From positions 1 to 64,000 of the forward strand of contig CAIQWC010000012.1 in assembly GCA_903875425.1 (NCBI GenBank): a DNA stretch of 64,000 nt, written 5' to 3'. Of this stretch, positions 46,849-55,635 are shown in pieces. A program made the position numbers and the translations under genes. Numbering within the stretch: position 1 is the first letter of the stretch; the number at the start of each line of letters is the position of its first letter. The notes below the pieces were generated by a model that searched no databases, was not told the origin of the DNA, and saw only the letters and a list, made by a program, of their open reading frames with translations. This stretch comes from an uncultured Actinomycetes bacterium (GTDB lineage: Bacteria > Actinomycetota > Acidimicrobiia > Acidimicrobiales > RAAP-2).

Positions 46849-48155
46849 GTACGCTTACCCCCGAAGCCCCTGGCCACGAGACCTTAGAGCCAGAGCGACA
46901 AGAGCCTCGCTTCGCCTTGCTGAAACTCTTTGTTGGCTTAACCGCCATCGTGGCGCTGTTCTTGGGTTTCGGTGCTGGTCCACTTCTTGCCGTGATTGTT
47001 GGGCTGATCGTGATGATCATGCTTCACGAGTTAGGTCACTTCGCTACCGCGAAGTGGTCCGGTATGAAGGTCACTGAGTATTTTGTAGGGTTTGGTCCTC
47101 GCTTGTGGTCGGTGCGTAAGGGCGAGACTGAATACGGCGTAAAAGCAATTCCAGCTGGCGGTTACGTTCGTATTATCGGTATGTCATCGGTTGAAGAAAT
47201 AGATCCCGACGATGAGCCAAGGGCCTATCGCAATCAAGCGTTTGGCAAACGCATCTTGGTAGCTTCAGCTGGTTCGATCATGCACGTGATTATCGCGTTT
47301 GTGTTGGCACTTATCGTCGTATGCGCCATCGGCAGGCCCAACCCTTCCGCAGTGAGTGTATCTAAATTCCTGAGTTTTGGATCGGGAGAAACGCCAGCGC
47401 AGGCAGCGGGACTACTGCCGGGTGACCGTATTGTTTCGGTGAACGGCCACGCCGTGACATCGCCCGATACTCTCAGTGCTGTAGTAGGAAGTCATGCTGG
47501 TCGCGCGGTCTCGGTGACGGTGAGTCGATCCGGTGTTGAGCACACATACCGCGTGGTCCCCGTTGATGGTCGTCGTGTCCGCGTCGACGGATCCCCCTTG
47601 GTTTCGGCCTCTCGTCCAGCCCGGGGTTACCTTGGCGTGAGCTTATCCGAGGGGTCTATGACCACCAATGTGCTGGCTGGAATTCCAGCTGCGGGATCCA
47701 TCGTGTGGAACGTGACGACGGGCTCGGTAGCGGCCATAGGTCATTTATTCAGCCCTTCGGGAATTAGCTCGTACGTGCATGTCATCACCCATCCAGGAGC
47801 AACCCAAAACGCTACGAGTACCGCCGCGCAGAATCGTCCCGAATCTATTGTCGGTGCTGTCCGTACTGCCACGCAGGCTGCGCAAGCGGGCTGGTTGCCC
47901 ATATTTGAAGTCTTCATCGCCTTGAATATCTTTATTGGCGTGATCAATATGTTGCCAATGCTCCCGCTCGACGGCGGCCATGTCGTGATTGCACTCTATG
48001 AGTGGATTCGTACGGGACGTTCGAAGACCCGTTATCGTGCTGACGTTTCTAAGTTGATGCCCGTGGTGTACGCCTTCGTTGGGGTTCTGCTGCTCCTCGT
48101 CATTTCGTCGCTCTATCTCGACATTGCTCACCCCATATCCAATCCCTTTAAGTAA
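46845..48155 (+). CDS. rseP: RseP/RIP1-like site-2 metalloprotease
   Basis: This 436-aa intramembrane protease has HELGH at residues 61-65 in the first membrane region, a PDZ domain (AAGLLPGDRIVSVNGHAV, about 180-240), and the second zinc motif MLPLDGGHV near residue 375. It cuts membrane-bound anti-sigma factors and similar targets. The start is GTG overlapping dxr. A ~40-residue hydrophilic N-terminus precedes the first membrane segment. Confidence 0.94.
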   Translation: MSTLTPEAPGHETLEPERQEPRFALLKLFVGLTAIVALFLGFGAGPLLAVIVGLIVMIMLHELGHFATAKWSGMKVTEYFVGFGPRLWSVRKGETEYGVKAIPAGGYVRIIGMSSVEEIDPDDEPRAYRNQAFGKRILVASAGSIMHVIIAFVLALIVVCAIGRPNPSAVSVSKFLSFGSGETPAQAAGLLPGDRIVSVNGHAVTSPDTLSAVVGSHAGRAVSVTVSRSGVEHTYRVVPVDGRRVRVDGSPLVSASRPARGYLGVSLSEGSMTTNVLAGIPAAGSIVWNVTTGSVAAIGHLFSPSGISSYVHVITHPGATQNATSTAAQNRPESIVGAVRTATQAAQAGWLPIFEVFIALNIFIGVINMLPMLPLDGGHVVIALYEWIRTGRSKTRYRADVSKLMPVVYAFVGVLLLLVISSLYLDIAHPISNPFK

Positions 48156-48183
48156 GGATGCTCGATGGTGACGTCCGAGCAGG

Positions 48184-48189
48184 CAGAAT
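48184..48189 (+). promoter_or_regulatory. CAGAAT box before ispG
   Basis: CAGAAT ends 6 nt before ATG 48196. It differs from the TAGNNT pattern at the first base. No good Shine-Dalgarno is present. Confidence 0.35.
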
Positions 48190-48195
48190 GGAACC

Positions 48196-49440
48196 ATGCT
48201 GACGCCCGCTGAACTTCTGACCCCTCGGGTTGCGACGCGCCAAATTTCGGTAGGCAATGTGAAAGTTGGCGGAGACGCGCCTATCTCGGTGCAGTCGATG
48301 ACGACCACGAAGACCGCTGATGTCGAAGGGACCCTTGAGCAGATCTATCGCCTCGCGGCAGCCGGGGCTGACATCGTTCGTTGCACGTGTAACGAAGAAG
48401 AAGCGGCAGCCGGTTTGGCGCACATCGTTCCTCGATCACCGGTCCCGATCATCGCCGATGTTCACTTCCATCAGGAAATGGCCTACGCAGCGCTCGAAGC
48501 GGGCGTTCATGGACTGCGTCTGAATCCTGGGAATCTACGAAAGCCCGAAGAGATTAAAGGAATCGCGGCAGAAGCCAAAGATCGAGGCGTCCCGATTCGT
48601 ATTGGTGTCAACGCTGGTTCGCTGCACCCCGAAATCGCCAAACGTCACGGGGGAGCCACCCCTGAGGCGCTGATCGAGTCTGCGGAACTCGAGTTGGCTT
48701 ACTTTCGAGAAGTTGGCTTCGAGGACGTCAAAATTTCAGTCAAAGCATCGTCAGTGCCGCTCATGATCGCGTCGTATCGGCTGGCGTCGGAGCGTTTCGA
48801 TTTTCCCCTCCATCTTGGGGTCACCGAAGCAGGCCCCCCACCGGCTGGGCTCATTAAAGGGACCGCGGGAATCGGTGCACTCCTCAGCGAGGGTATCGGC
48901 GACACCATTCGTTATTCACTCACCGCGGATCCGGTTGAAGAGGCTCGTGCTGGGCGCCAGCTCCTTGAGGCCTTAGGTCTTCGTGAGCGAAAGGGCCTTG
49001 ACTTGATTGCCTGCCCTAGCTGTGGTCGCGCGGAGGTAGACGTGATCGGTATCGCCGCAGCGGCCCAAAGTGCCCTTGAAGCACTCTCTTTGCCGATTCA
49101 GGTTGCGGTTATGGGCTGTGTGGTTAATGGGCCAGGGGAGGCAAAACACGCCGATATCGGCATAGCCGGTGGGAAAAACAAAGGCCACTTGTTTATCAAG
49201 GGCCAAATTGTCAGAGTGGTCCCAGAGGCAGACATGGTCGAAGCGCTTGTTGAAGAAGCCCAGAAGCTCGTCAGCGAGGGGGTGGAGGCTCGCTTGGCCG
49301 CCGCTGACGCCTCAGCCGAGGACGAAGCCCGTCGCGACCGAGAGGAACTCCTAGAAATGAAGGGTTCTGACGCAAATCACGCCAGTGAAAAGATTGAGGC
49401 CATCCACCTTCGCCTGGCAAAGGAGCGAGAAGCCCGCTGA
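48196..49440 (+). CDS. ispG: 4-hydroxy-3-methylbut-2-enyl diphosphate synthase
   Basis: This 414-aa Fe-S enzyme has SVQSMTTTKTADVEGTLEQI, LRLNPGN, IRIGVNAGSL, and the cluster ligands in ACPSCGR and VMGCVVNGPGEA. It carries out the penultimate step of the MEP pathway. The C-terminal ~45 residues form a charged helix beyond the usual end. It lies 40 bp after rseP. Confidence 0.95.
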   Translation: MLTPAELLTPRVATRQISVGNVKVGGDAPISVQSMTTTKTADVEGTLEQIYRLAAAGADIVRCTCNEEEAAAGLAHIVPRSPVPIIADVHFHQEMAYAALEAGVHGLRLNPGNLRKPEEIKGIAAEAKDRGVPIRIGVNAGSLHPEIAKRHGGATPEALIESAELELAYFREVGFEDVKISVKASSVPLMIASYRLASERFDFPLHLGVTEAGPPPAGLIKGTAGIGALLSEGIGDTIRYSLTADPVEEARAGRQLLEALGLRERKGLDLIACPSCGRAEVDVIGIAAAAQSALEALSLPIQVAVMGCVVNGPGEAKHADIGIAGGKNKGHLFIKGQIVRVVPEADMVEALVEEAQKLVSEGVEARLAAADASAEDEARRDREELLEMKGSDANHASEKIEAIHLRLAKEREAR

Positions 49441-49450
49441 TCTGGGCTTA

Positions 49451-49481
49451 TTGAGTGCGACGCAGGGGGTCGTGCTATCCT
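49451..49481 (+). promoter_or_regulatory. Candidate promoter of the rimP-nusA-infB operon
   Basis: TTGAGT (49451-49456) and TATCCT (49476-49481) resemble -35 and -10 hexamers with a 19-bp spacer, slightly wide. They give a ~125-nt leader containing two hairpins. Confidence 0.4.
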
Positions 49482-49515
49482 TGGAGCCCAGTCCGGTCTC
49501 GGTGTTGACATCGGT

Positions 49516-49546
49516 AGGGAGCGCAGGCCATCGGCCCGCGCTCTCT
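49516..49546 (+). other. Leader hairpin 1 upstream of rimP
   Basis: AGGGAGCGC pairs with GCGCTCTCT (one G-T pair) and an inner GGCC/GGCC stem extends it. No U-run follows. It may be a processing or attenuation element. Confidence 0.5.
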
Positions 49547-49554
49547 CTATTAGT

Positions 49555-49569
49555 GGCCACCTCGTGGCC
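49555..49569 (+). other. Leader hairpin 2 upstream of rimP
   Basis: GGCCAC-CTC-GTGGCC forms a perfect 6-bp stem with a 3-nt loop, 27 bp upstream of the GAGGAGGT ribosome site. Confidence 0.45.
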
Positions 49570-49612
49570 GGCCTGGAGACAGGCGCGGCGAAGCGAGAGG
49601 AGGTGGCGACAG

Positions 49613-50131
49613 ATGAACAAGACAGACACGGTGCAGAACGCCATTGTTCCGATCGTTGAGGGTCTGGGACTTAATCTTTACGACCTTGAGTTGAACCGCG
49701 GAATACTGAGAATCAGTCTCACCAAAATTGGGGGAATCAACCTTGACGAACTCGCTCGGGCCAACAACGCCATCGGCGCGAAACTCGATGAGATCGATCC
49801 CTTTAATTCGCGCTACACCCTAGAGGTTTCATCACCCGGACTCGAGCGCAAGTTGCGAACCCCCGAACACTATGCGCAAGCCAATGGGGAGTCCGTGAAA
49901 ATCCGCACACTAGAAGATTCAGAACTGGATCGTCGACTAGACGGCGTGATCGTGGATGCGGATCAAGATTCGGTGACGATTGAATCGGCCGACGGCGAGC
50001 GTATCCGCGTGCAACTCGACCTGATTGAACGTGCTCGCACCACCTTCGAGTGGGGTGCGGAGAAAAAAGTATCGCCATCGAAGGCCAAAGTCGGCGCTGG
50101 TCGCCGCGAAAAATCTGTAGGAAGGAAATAA
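49613..50131 (+). CDS. rimP: Ribosome maturation factor RimP
   Basis: This 172-aa protein has the RimP core: IVEGLGLNLYDLEL, INLDELARANNAIGAKLDE and YTLEVSSPGLERKLRTPEHY. It assists 30S assembly. The C-terminus has a basic ~25-residue tail. ATG 49613 has GAGGAGGT upstream; the longer frame to 49385 overlaps ispG and is rejected. nusA starts 3 bp later. Confidence 0.93.
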   Translation: MNKTDTVQNAIVPIVEGLGLNLYDLELNRGILRISLTKIGGINLDELARANNAIGAKLDEIDPFNSRYTLEVSSPGLERKLRTPEHYAQANGESVKIRTLEDSELDRRLDGVIVDADQDSVTIESADGERIRVQLDLIERARTTFEWGAEKKVSPSKAKVGAGRREKSVGRK

Positions 50132-50133
50132 TC

Positions 50134-51375
50134 ATGAGCAAGAACTTCGAGTTTCTTGACGCCCTAGGTCAAATTGCCCGAGATAAAGGCATTTCCGTAG
50201 ACACCTTGCTTGACGCCCTAGCAAATGCACTCGTCGCTGCATACAAGCGTCTACCGGATTCAGCCGAAGAAGCTGTTGTCACGATTGACCCGGATAACGG
50301 AGATATCCGGGTCTATGGTCAAGAGCTCGATGAGCACGGCGAAGTGGTACGCGAGTGGGATGACACCCCTGAAGATTTTGGTCGCATCGCCGCTCAAACT
50401 GCCAAACAGGTGATCATGCAAAGAATCCGTGAAGTAGAGCGGGACATGAAGTACGACGAGTACGCAGGCCGCGAAGGTGACATTGTCACGGGCATTGTTC
50501 AGCAGGCTGATAACCGCTACACCCTGTTGGATCTTGGCAAAGTAGAAGCGCTCATGCCCCAGGCCGAGCAGGTTCCCTACGAGCACTACAAGCATGGCGA
50601 GCGCCTTAAGGCGTACATTGTGGAAGTTCGAAAGACGTCGAAGGGTCCCCAAATCGTCGTGAGCCGAACGCACCCCGGCCTTGTCAAGCGGCTCTTTGAG
50701 TTGGAAGTACCAGAAATTTCTTCGGGGCTTGTAGAGATTCGTGCTGCGGCGCGAGAGCCTGGCCACCGTACCAAGATTGCGGTTTGGAGTAACGATCCTC
50801 ATGTAGATCCTGTCGGTGCCTGTGTGGGTGCCCGAGGTAGTCGCGTTCGCATGATTACCAATGAGCTCCGCGGTGAGCGTATAGATGTGGTGCCCTACTC
50901 AGATGACGCAACCGAATTGATCCAAAACGCTTTAGCTCCGGCCCGAGTTCGCGAGGTTCGACTTGATGAGGAGACGGGTATCGCCACGGTAATCGTGAAT
51001 GATTTCCAACTTTCCTTGGCCATCGGCAAAGAAGGTCAGAACGCGCGGTTGGCCGCTCGGCTTACGGGATGGCGAATCGACATCAAATCGGAGAGTCAAA
51101 TCGAAGCCGAGGAGAATGGTATCGATGGGGCTGAATGGGCTCAGGGTGAGTGGATCGAAGATGCCGATGGTAAGCAGGTTTGGCATCCTGCTGAAGGTGG
51201 AGCAGAACTAACCGCCGAGGAATATGCGCAAGAGGTTGTCGTTGAAGTGGCCGCCGATGCCGTGGTGGAAGCGGAAATCGAAGCCGAGGTCATCGACGAA
51301 CTCGTCGAGGAGGGCGGAGAAGAAGGACTGGAAGAAAAGGCTGTCGAAGTCGCCGCTGAAGGAGAAGAGGCATAG
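50134..51375 (+). CDS. nusA: Transcription termination/antitermination protein NusA
   Basis: This 413-aa protein has the NusA N-terminal domain (FLDALGQIARDKGISVDTLL), an S1 domain (GDIVTGIVQQADNRYTLLDLG), and two KH domains (DPVGACVGARGSRVRMI and LAIGKEGQNARLAARLTGW). It binds RNA polymerase and modulates pausing. Residues after ~345 form a strongly acidic Glu/Val/Ala tail instead of the AR repeats of E. coli. The ATG has GGAAGGAA upstream. Confidence 0.95.
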   Translation: MSKNFEFLDALGQIARDKGISVDTLLDALANALVAAYKRLPDSAEEAVVTIDPDNGDIRVYGQELDEHGEVVREWDDTPEDFGRIAAQTAKQVIMQRIREVERDMKYDEYAGREGDIVTGIVQQADNRYTLLDLGKVEALMPQAEQVPYEHYKHGERLKAYIVEVRKTSKGPQIVVSRTHPGLVKRLFELEVPEISSGLVEIRAAAREPGHRTKIAVWSNDPHVDPVGACVGARGSRVRMITNELRGERIDVVPYSDDATELIQNALAPARVREVRLDEETGIATVIVNDFQLSLAIGKEGQNARLAARLTGWRIDIKSESQIEAEENGIDGAEWAQGEWIEDADGKQVWHPAEGGAELTAEEYAQEVVVEVAADAVVEAEIEAEVIDELVEEGGEEGLEEKAVEVAAEGEEA

Positions 51376-51384
51376 GCCTTGGTC

Positions 51385-51416
51385 CGCGCCTCGCCTGTGA
51401 AAGCGAGGTGTGGCGC
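51385..51416 (+). other. Hairpin in the nusA-infB gap
   Basis: CCTCGC (51389-51394) pairs with GCGAGG (51403-51408) around an 8-nt loop, with partly paired flanks CGCG and CGC. No T-run follows. Confidence 0.4.
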
Positions 51417-51417
51417 C

Positions 51418-51445
51418 CAGGTCGCGCAATCCCATGATTGCCTGG
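51418..51445 (+). other. Second hairpin in the nusA-infB gap
   Basis: CAGG pairs with CCTG and, inside, GCAAT pairs with ATTGC around CCCATG. The two hairpins fill the first 75 bp of a 196-bp gap. Confidence 0.35.
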
Positions 51446-51571
51446 CAGGGCTGCGTAGCGCTTTGAGATCGCTTGGGGCGGTCAAGAACGTAGGCTGCGC
51501 CGGGAACTGTGTGAGAATAGGAAGCCTTGTTCTGCAAGAGAGACAAGGGAATTTAAGTAACTGAGGACGTT

Positions 51572-54301
51572 TTGGCAAAAAAGATTCGTGTCTATGAGCT
51601 CGCAAAAGAGCTAGGTCTGACGAACAAAGAGACCGTCGATCTATCACTGACGCTGGGTATCGACGTCAAGAGTCACTCGTCTTCGATTGAAGATGCCCAG
51701 GCTGACCGCGTTCGCCGGAAGGCTGATGCTGAGGGTCTGCGCCGCGAAGTGCAACCTGAAGAGCCGACACCCGCCAAGAAGACTCCGGCGAAGAAGGCGG
51801 CAGCCGCCAAAAAGGCGGTAGGCGCCAAGAAGGCGGCGGATCCAACGACGGCTGTCGATGGAGAGCAAGAGCCTGCGGCGCCTGCTCGACGCGTTATTTC
51901 ATCGCGCCCCGTATCGGATGTGACCCCCGCTCCCGCACCTACGGCGAAGCCGTCCGTTCCCGATGTCGCAGCGCAAGCATCGCCAGCGCCAGCCGCACCG
52001 GCACCCACGGCAACGACTGAAGTGGTAGGCGATAGCGACGTTTCAGATACTGCACCCGTAAGACGACCATTGCCGCCTCGACCGCCAGTTTCAGGCTCAG
52101 GGCGTGCAATTCCGCCACCTCCGCGTGGCGCGGCTCCGACGAGTGCAACGGGTCGTCCTATCCCTCCACCTCCTGGACCGCCAGGTCGTCGACCGCCGAC
52201 CCCGGGTACTCGCCCTGGCGGGGGCCAAGGTGCCGGATCTCGACCCGGTTTTCAACGTCCCATGGGTGGCCCTAGTGCTGGCCCGCGCCCCGGTGGCGCC
52301 GGTGGTGGCGCTCGATCTGGCGGGGGTCCCGGTAGCGGTCCCGGTGGCGGTCCGGGCGGATTTGCTGGAGCAGGCGGCCCCCCACCTGGTGGCCGCGGTG
52401 GTCCTCCCGGTCGTGGAGGTCAACGTCCTCCACAACGCCGAGCCAAGCGTCGTCGGCGCAACCAAGAAGAGCTCGAGCCCACTCGTCTCGTCGCGTATCA
52501 ACCTTCAACAGCTCCGGTTCCCGATGGCGAAATCATTATCGAGCGTGGATCGACGGCTCGTGATTTAGGATCAAAGCTCAATCGTTCGGCAACGGATGTC
52601 ATCCGCTTTTTGCTCTTGCAGGGCGAAATGGTGACTGCGACGCAGTCGCTTACCGACGACATGATGGAGTTATTCGCGGCTGAACTAGGTGCGGAAATCA
52701 AGCTCGTTGATCCAGGCGAAGAGCAAGAGGCGGAACTGCTCGCGAAGTTCTTCGAAGAAGATGACGAAGAAGACGAGGGTGAATCCCTCCCACGCCCTCC
52801 GGTGGTCACGGTGATGGGTCACGTGGACCATGGGAAAACCTTGCTCTTGGACCGTATTCGTTCGGCGAACGTGGTGGCGGGTGAGGCTGGTGGCATCACG
52901 CAGCACATCGGGGCGTACCAGGTGGTCTGGAATGGCCACCCCATCTCATTTATCGATACACCAGGTCACGAAGCCTTCACGGCCATGCGTGCTCGTGGAG
53001 CACAGGTGACGGACATCGTTATTTTGGTAGTGGCTGCTGACGATGGGGTTATGCCTCAGACCGTCGAGGCCATTGACCATGCGAAGGCTGCTGATGTTCC
53101 CATTATCGTCGCTGTCAACAAGATGGATCGTCCCGATGCCAATGCTGATCGCATCCTCCAACAACTCGCGGAGCGAGAACTGGTTCCTGAAAAGTGGGGC
53201 GGTGAAACCATTGTGGTCGAGGTATCCGCCTTGCAAAGTACCGGCATCGATGAATTACTCGAACAAGTGGTTTTGGTAGCGGAAGTCGAAGAGCTCACGG
53301 CTCCGATTAGCGGACGCGCGCGGGGAACCGTGCTCGAGGCCAATTTGGAAGTGGGTCGTGGTCCTGTTGCAACGGTGATGATGCAGCGCGGGATTTTGAG
53401 CGTTGGCGATCCCGTGGTGGCGGGTGCTGCGTGGGGCAAGGTGAAGGCCTTGATTAACGATGCCGGGCAGCAGGTTAAGAGTGCTGGACCATCGACTCCG
53501 GTTCAAATTCTTGGTTTCTCCGAACCCCCACAAGCTGGCGACGAAGTTCGAGCGGCAACGGACCTCGCTCACGCACGAACCCTCGCCGAAGCTCGCGAGC
53601 AACGTATGCGTCTTTCATCTCACGCTCCGGCACCGTTCGGAGCGGGTGGTCGACTCGAGGACCTCTTTGAGCAAATTCAACGTGGTGAGACGGTAACGCT
53701 CAACGTTGTGCTCAAAGCTGACGTTCAAGGATCGCTAGAAGCCTGTACTGAATCACTCCGCAAACTTGAGCGCGAAGACGTGAAGTTGTCCTTTGTGCGA
53801 CGTGGTGTTGGTGGTATCAACGAAAACGATGTTCAGTTGGCAAAGGCGTCGAACGCGACCATCATCGGATTCAACGTTCGCCCAGACCGCCGCAGCCGTG
53901 ACATGGCTGAGTCAGAGGGCGTCCAGATTCGCACCTACGAGATCATCTACAAACTCATCGAAGATATTGAAGCAGCCATGCTCGGCATGCTCGCGCCCGA
54001 GTATGAAGAGATCGTTACTGGTGAAGCCGAGGTTCGCGAAGTCTTCCGTATCCCCAAGATTGGCGCCATCGCGGGTTGCTACGTGCTCGACGGCGTTATT
54101 ACTCGAGGTTCTAAAGTTCGATTCTTGCGTGAAGGTACGATCATATGGCGCGGTTCGGTTAACTCCTTGAGGCGCTTCAAGGAAGACACGCGCGAAGTTG
54201 CCAGCGGTTTTGAGTGCGGTATCGGTCTTACCGACTACCAAGATCTCAAGGAGGGTGACATCATTGAAACCTTCGAGGAGCGCGAGATCGCGAGGACGTA
54301 G
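51572..54301 (+). CDS. infB: Translation initiation factor IF-2
   Basis: This 909-aa GTPase has an N-terminal IF2_N domain (IRVYELAKELGLTNKE), a Lys/Ala then Pro/Gly/Arg-rich linker (about residues 60-300), a second IF2_N-like part, and a G domain with GHVDHGKT, DTPGHEA and NKMD. Domains II to IV follow. It delivers initiator tRNA. The start is TTG 51572 with GAGGACG upstream. Gly-rich repeats around residues 215-285 are low-complexity. Confidence 0.95.
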   Translation: MAKKIRVYELAKELGLTNKETVDLSLTLGIDVKSHSSSIEDAQADRVRRKADAEGLRREVQPEEPTPAKKTPAKKAAAAKKAVGAKKAADPTTAVDGEQEPAAPARRVISSRPVSDVTPAPAPTAKPSVPDVAAQASPAPAAPAPTATTEVVGDSDVSDTAPVRRPLPPRPPVSGSGRAIPPPPRGAAPTSATGRPIPPPPGPPGRRPPTPGTRPGGGQGAGSRPGFQRPMGGPSAGPRPGGAGGGARSGGGPGSGPGGGPGGFAGAGGPPPGGRGGPPGRGGQRPPQRRAKRRRRNQEELEPTRLVAYQPSTAPVPDGEIIIERGSTARDLGSKLNRSATDVIRFLLLQGEMVTATQSLTDDMMELFAAELGAEIKLVDPGEEQEAELLAKFFEEDDEEDEGESLPRPPVVTVMGHVDHGKTLLLDRIRSANVVAGEAGGITQHIGAYQVVWNGHPISFIDTPGHEAFTAMRARGAQVTDIVILVVAADDGVMPQTVEAIDHAKAADVPIIVAVNKMDRPDANADRILQQLAERELVPEKWGGETIVVEVSALQSTGIDELLEQVVLVAEVEELTAPISGRARGTVLEANLEVGRGPVATVMMQRGILSVGDPVVAGAAWGKVKALINDAGQQVKSAGPSTPVQILGFSEPPQAGDEVRAATDLAHARTLAEAREQRMRLSSHAPAPFGAGGRLEDLFEQIQRGETVTLNVVLKADVQGSLEACTESLRKLEREDVKLSFVRRGVGGINENDVQLAKASNATIIGFNVRPDRRSRDMAESEGVQIRTYEIIYKLIEDIEAAMLGMLAPEYEEIVTGEAEVREVFRIPKIGAIAGCYVLDGVITRGSKVRFLREGTIIWRGSVNSLRRFKEDTREVASGFECGIGLTDYQDLKEGDIIETFEEREIART

Positions 54302-54306
54302 CGGTT

Positions 54307-54711
54307 ATGGCATCTAAGCGTCGCAGCGATCGTGCCTACGGAGGAGCAGCTTCCTATCCGCGGACTCTTCGAGTGAATCGTCTTCTTCAGGAGGTGATTG
54401 CTGAAGAACTTGAGCGTCTCGCCGATGCTGACGAACGGCTGCGCTTCCTCACGATCACTAGCGTTGAGACGTCTACGGATATTCGTAGTGCGAAAGTCCT
54501 GTTTGCAAGTCTTAGCCCTGAAGCGGCGGAAGCCCTCGATGAGAGGCGTGTCTCGATCCAAAAGGTCATCGGCAGTCAATCCACGATGAAGCACACGCCC
54601 AAACTCAGCTTTGATCTCGATCCTGTCTACAGTTCAGCGGCTGTGATCGAAGAAAAAATTCGACTTCTCTCGGAAGCTCGCCAAGCAGATCCTGACATCG
54701 ACCGAGCATGA
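54307..54711 (+). CDS. rbfA: Ribosome-binding factor A
   Basis: This 134-aa protein has RVNRLLQEVIAEELERL and TITSVETSTDIRSAKVLFA, the KH-like RbfA core. It matures the 16S 5' end and 30S subunit. It follows infB by 5 bp and overlaps truB by 4 bp (ATGA). Confidence 0.94.
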   Translation: MASKRRSDRAYGGAASYPRTLRVNRLLQEVIAEELERLADADERLRFLTITSVETSTDIRSAKVLFASLSPEAAEALDERRVSIQKVIGSQSTMKHTPKLSFDLDPVYSSAAVIEEKIRLLSEARQADPDIDRA

Positions 54712-55631
54712 GTCGAGGTCGAAACCCAAGTGGTCTCAGCGGCCTCGTGGTAATCGACAAAGATCTCACATGGACGAGTCACGACGTCGTCGCGAAACTA
54801 AGAGGCTTGCTAGGGGAGCGCAGAATCGGTCATGCCGGAACCCTGGATCCAGCTGCCACAGGTCTTCTGCTCGTCGGGGTAGGGCCGGCCACGCGGTTGC
54901 TTCGTTATCTCCAAGGTTCGTTTAAGACCTACGAGGGCGCTATCCGATTCGGGGCCACAACCGACACGCTCGACGCGGATGGGTCAGTAACGCAACGTTT
55001 TGAGATGGATGGGCTGTGTCACCGTGATGTCGAGGAGGCAGCCTCGGCAATGATTGGAGAATCGCTCCAGGTACCTCCCATGGTTTCAGCGCTCAAAGTC
55101 GATGGCGTCCGCCTCCATGAGCTTGCGCGTCAAGGCATAGAAATTGAGCGGGTGTCTCGTCCCATCACGATTGAAAGCTTCGAGCTACGACCGAGTAGCG
55201 ATCCGATGGTGTGGCACTTCGAGGTTCGCTGCTCGAGTGGAACCTACGTGCGAAGTATCGCCGACGACCTGGGGCGAACTCTCGGTGGCGGGGCGCACTT
55301 GGCTCGCTTGCGCCGCACGCGTAACGATCGATTTAGTGCTGACGATGCGGTGACGCTTGGGGTACTAGAACAGCAACTCAGAGAGGGAGCCACACCGGCA
55401 TCGTTGGTCATGTCACCGCTTGACATGCTTGGGTCTCTTCCCCTACGCCTGGTGGACGAGATAACGGCCGCTTCAGTAGTCAATGGCGCGAGTATCGCCC
55501 ATGAGGGGGATGAACCCGAGGGATCACTGCTGAGAATTGTGAATAGTGAGGGTGATCTCATGGGGGTCTATCGCCGAAACGGATCCACGTTACGGGCGGA
55601 CGTCGTCCTAGCTAAGGCAGCGAGCGTCTAA
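54708..55631 (+). CDS. truB: tRNA pseudouridine-55 synthase
   Basis: This 307-aa enzyme has catalytic Asp at about residue 47 in GHAGTLDPAATGLLL, KTYEGAIRFGATTDTLDADG, and CSSGTYVRSIADDLG. It converts U55 in the T-loop of tRNA. The C-terminal ~65 residues match the actinobacterial TruB tail. The ATG overlaps rbfA. Confidence 0.95.
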   Translation: MSRGRNPSGLSGLVVIDKDLTWTSHDVVAKLRGLLGERRIGHAGTLDPAATGLLLVGVGPATRLLRYLQGSFKTYEGAIRFGATTDTLDADGSVTQRFEMDGLCHRDVEEAASAMIGESLQVPPMVSALKVDGVRLHELARQGIEIERVSRPITIESFELRPSSDPMVWHFEVRCSSGTYVRSIADDLGRTLGGGAHLARLRRTRNDRFSADDAVTLGVLEQQLREGATPASLVMSPLDMLGSLPLRLVDEITAASVVNGASIAHEGDEPEGSLLRIVNSEGDLMGVYRRNGSTLRADVVLAKAASV

Positions 55632-55635
55632 GTTC

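Noticed and set aside
51379-51564. 61-codon frame in the nusA-infB gap as a possible YlxR
   Set aside because: It lacks the YlxR cysteine and Arg pattern and has no ribosome site. The content looks random.
52200-52450. GC-rich repeats in infB as a separate element
   Set aside because: They encode the Gly/Pro/Arg-rich linker of IF-2 in frame, a common feature of actinobacterial IF-2.
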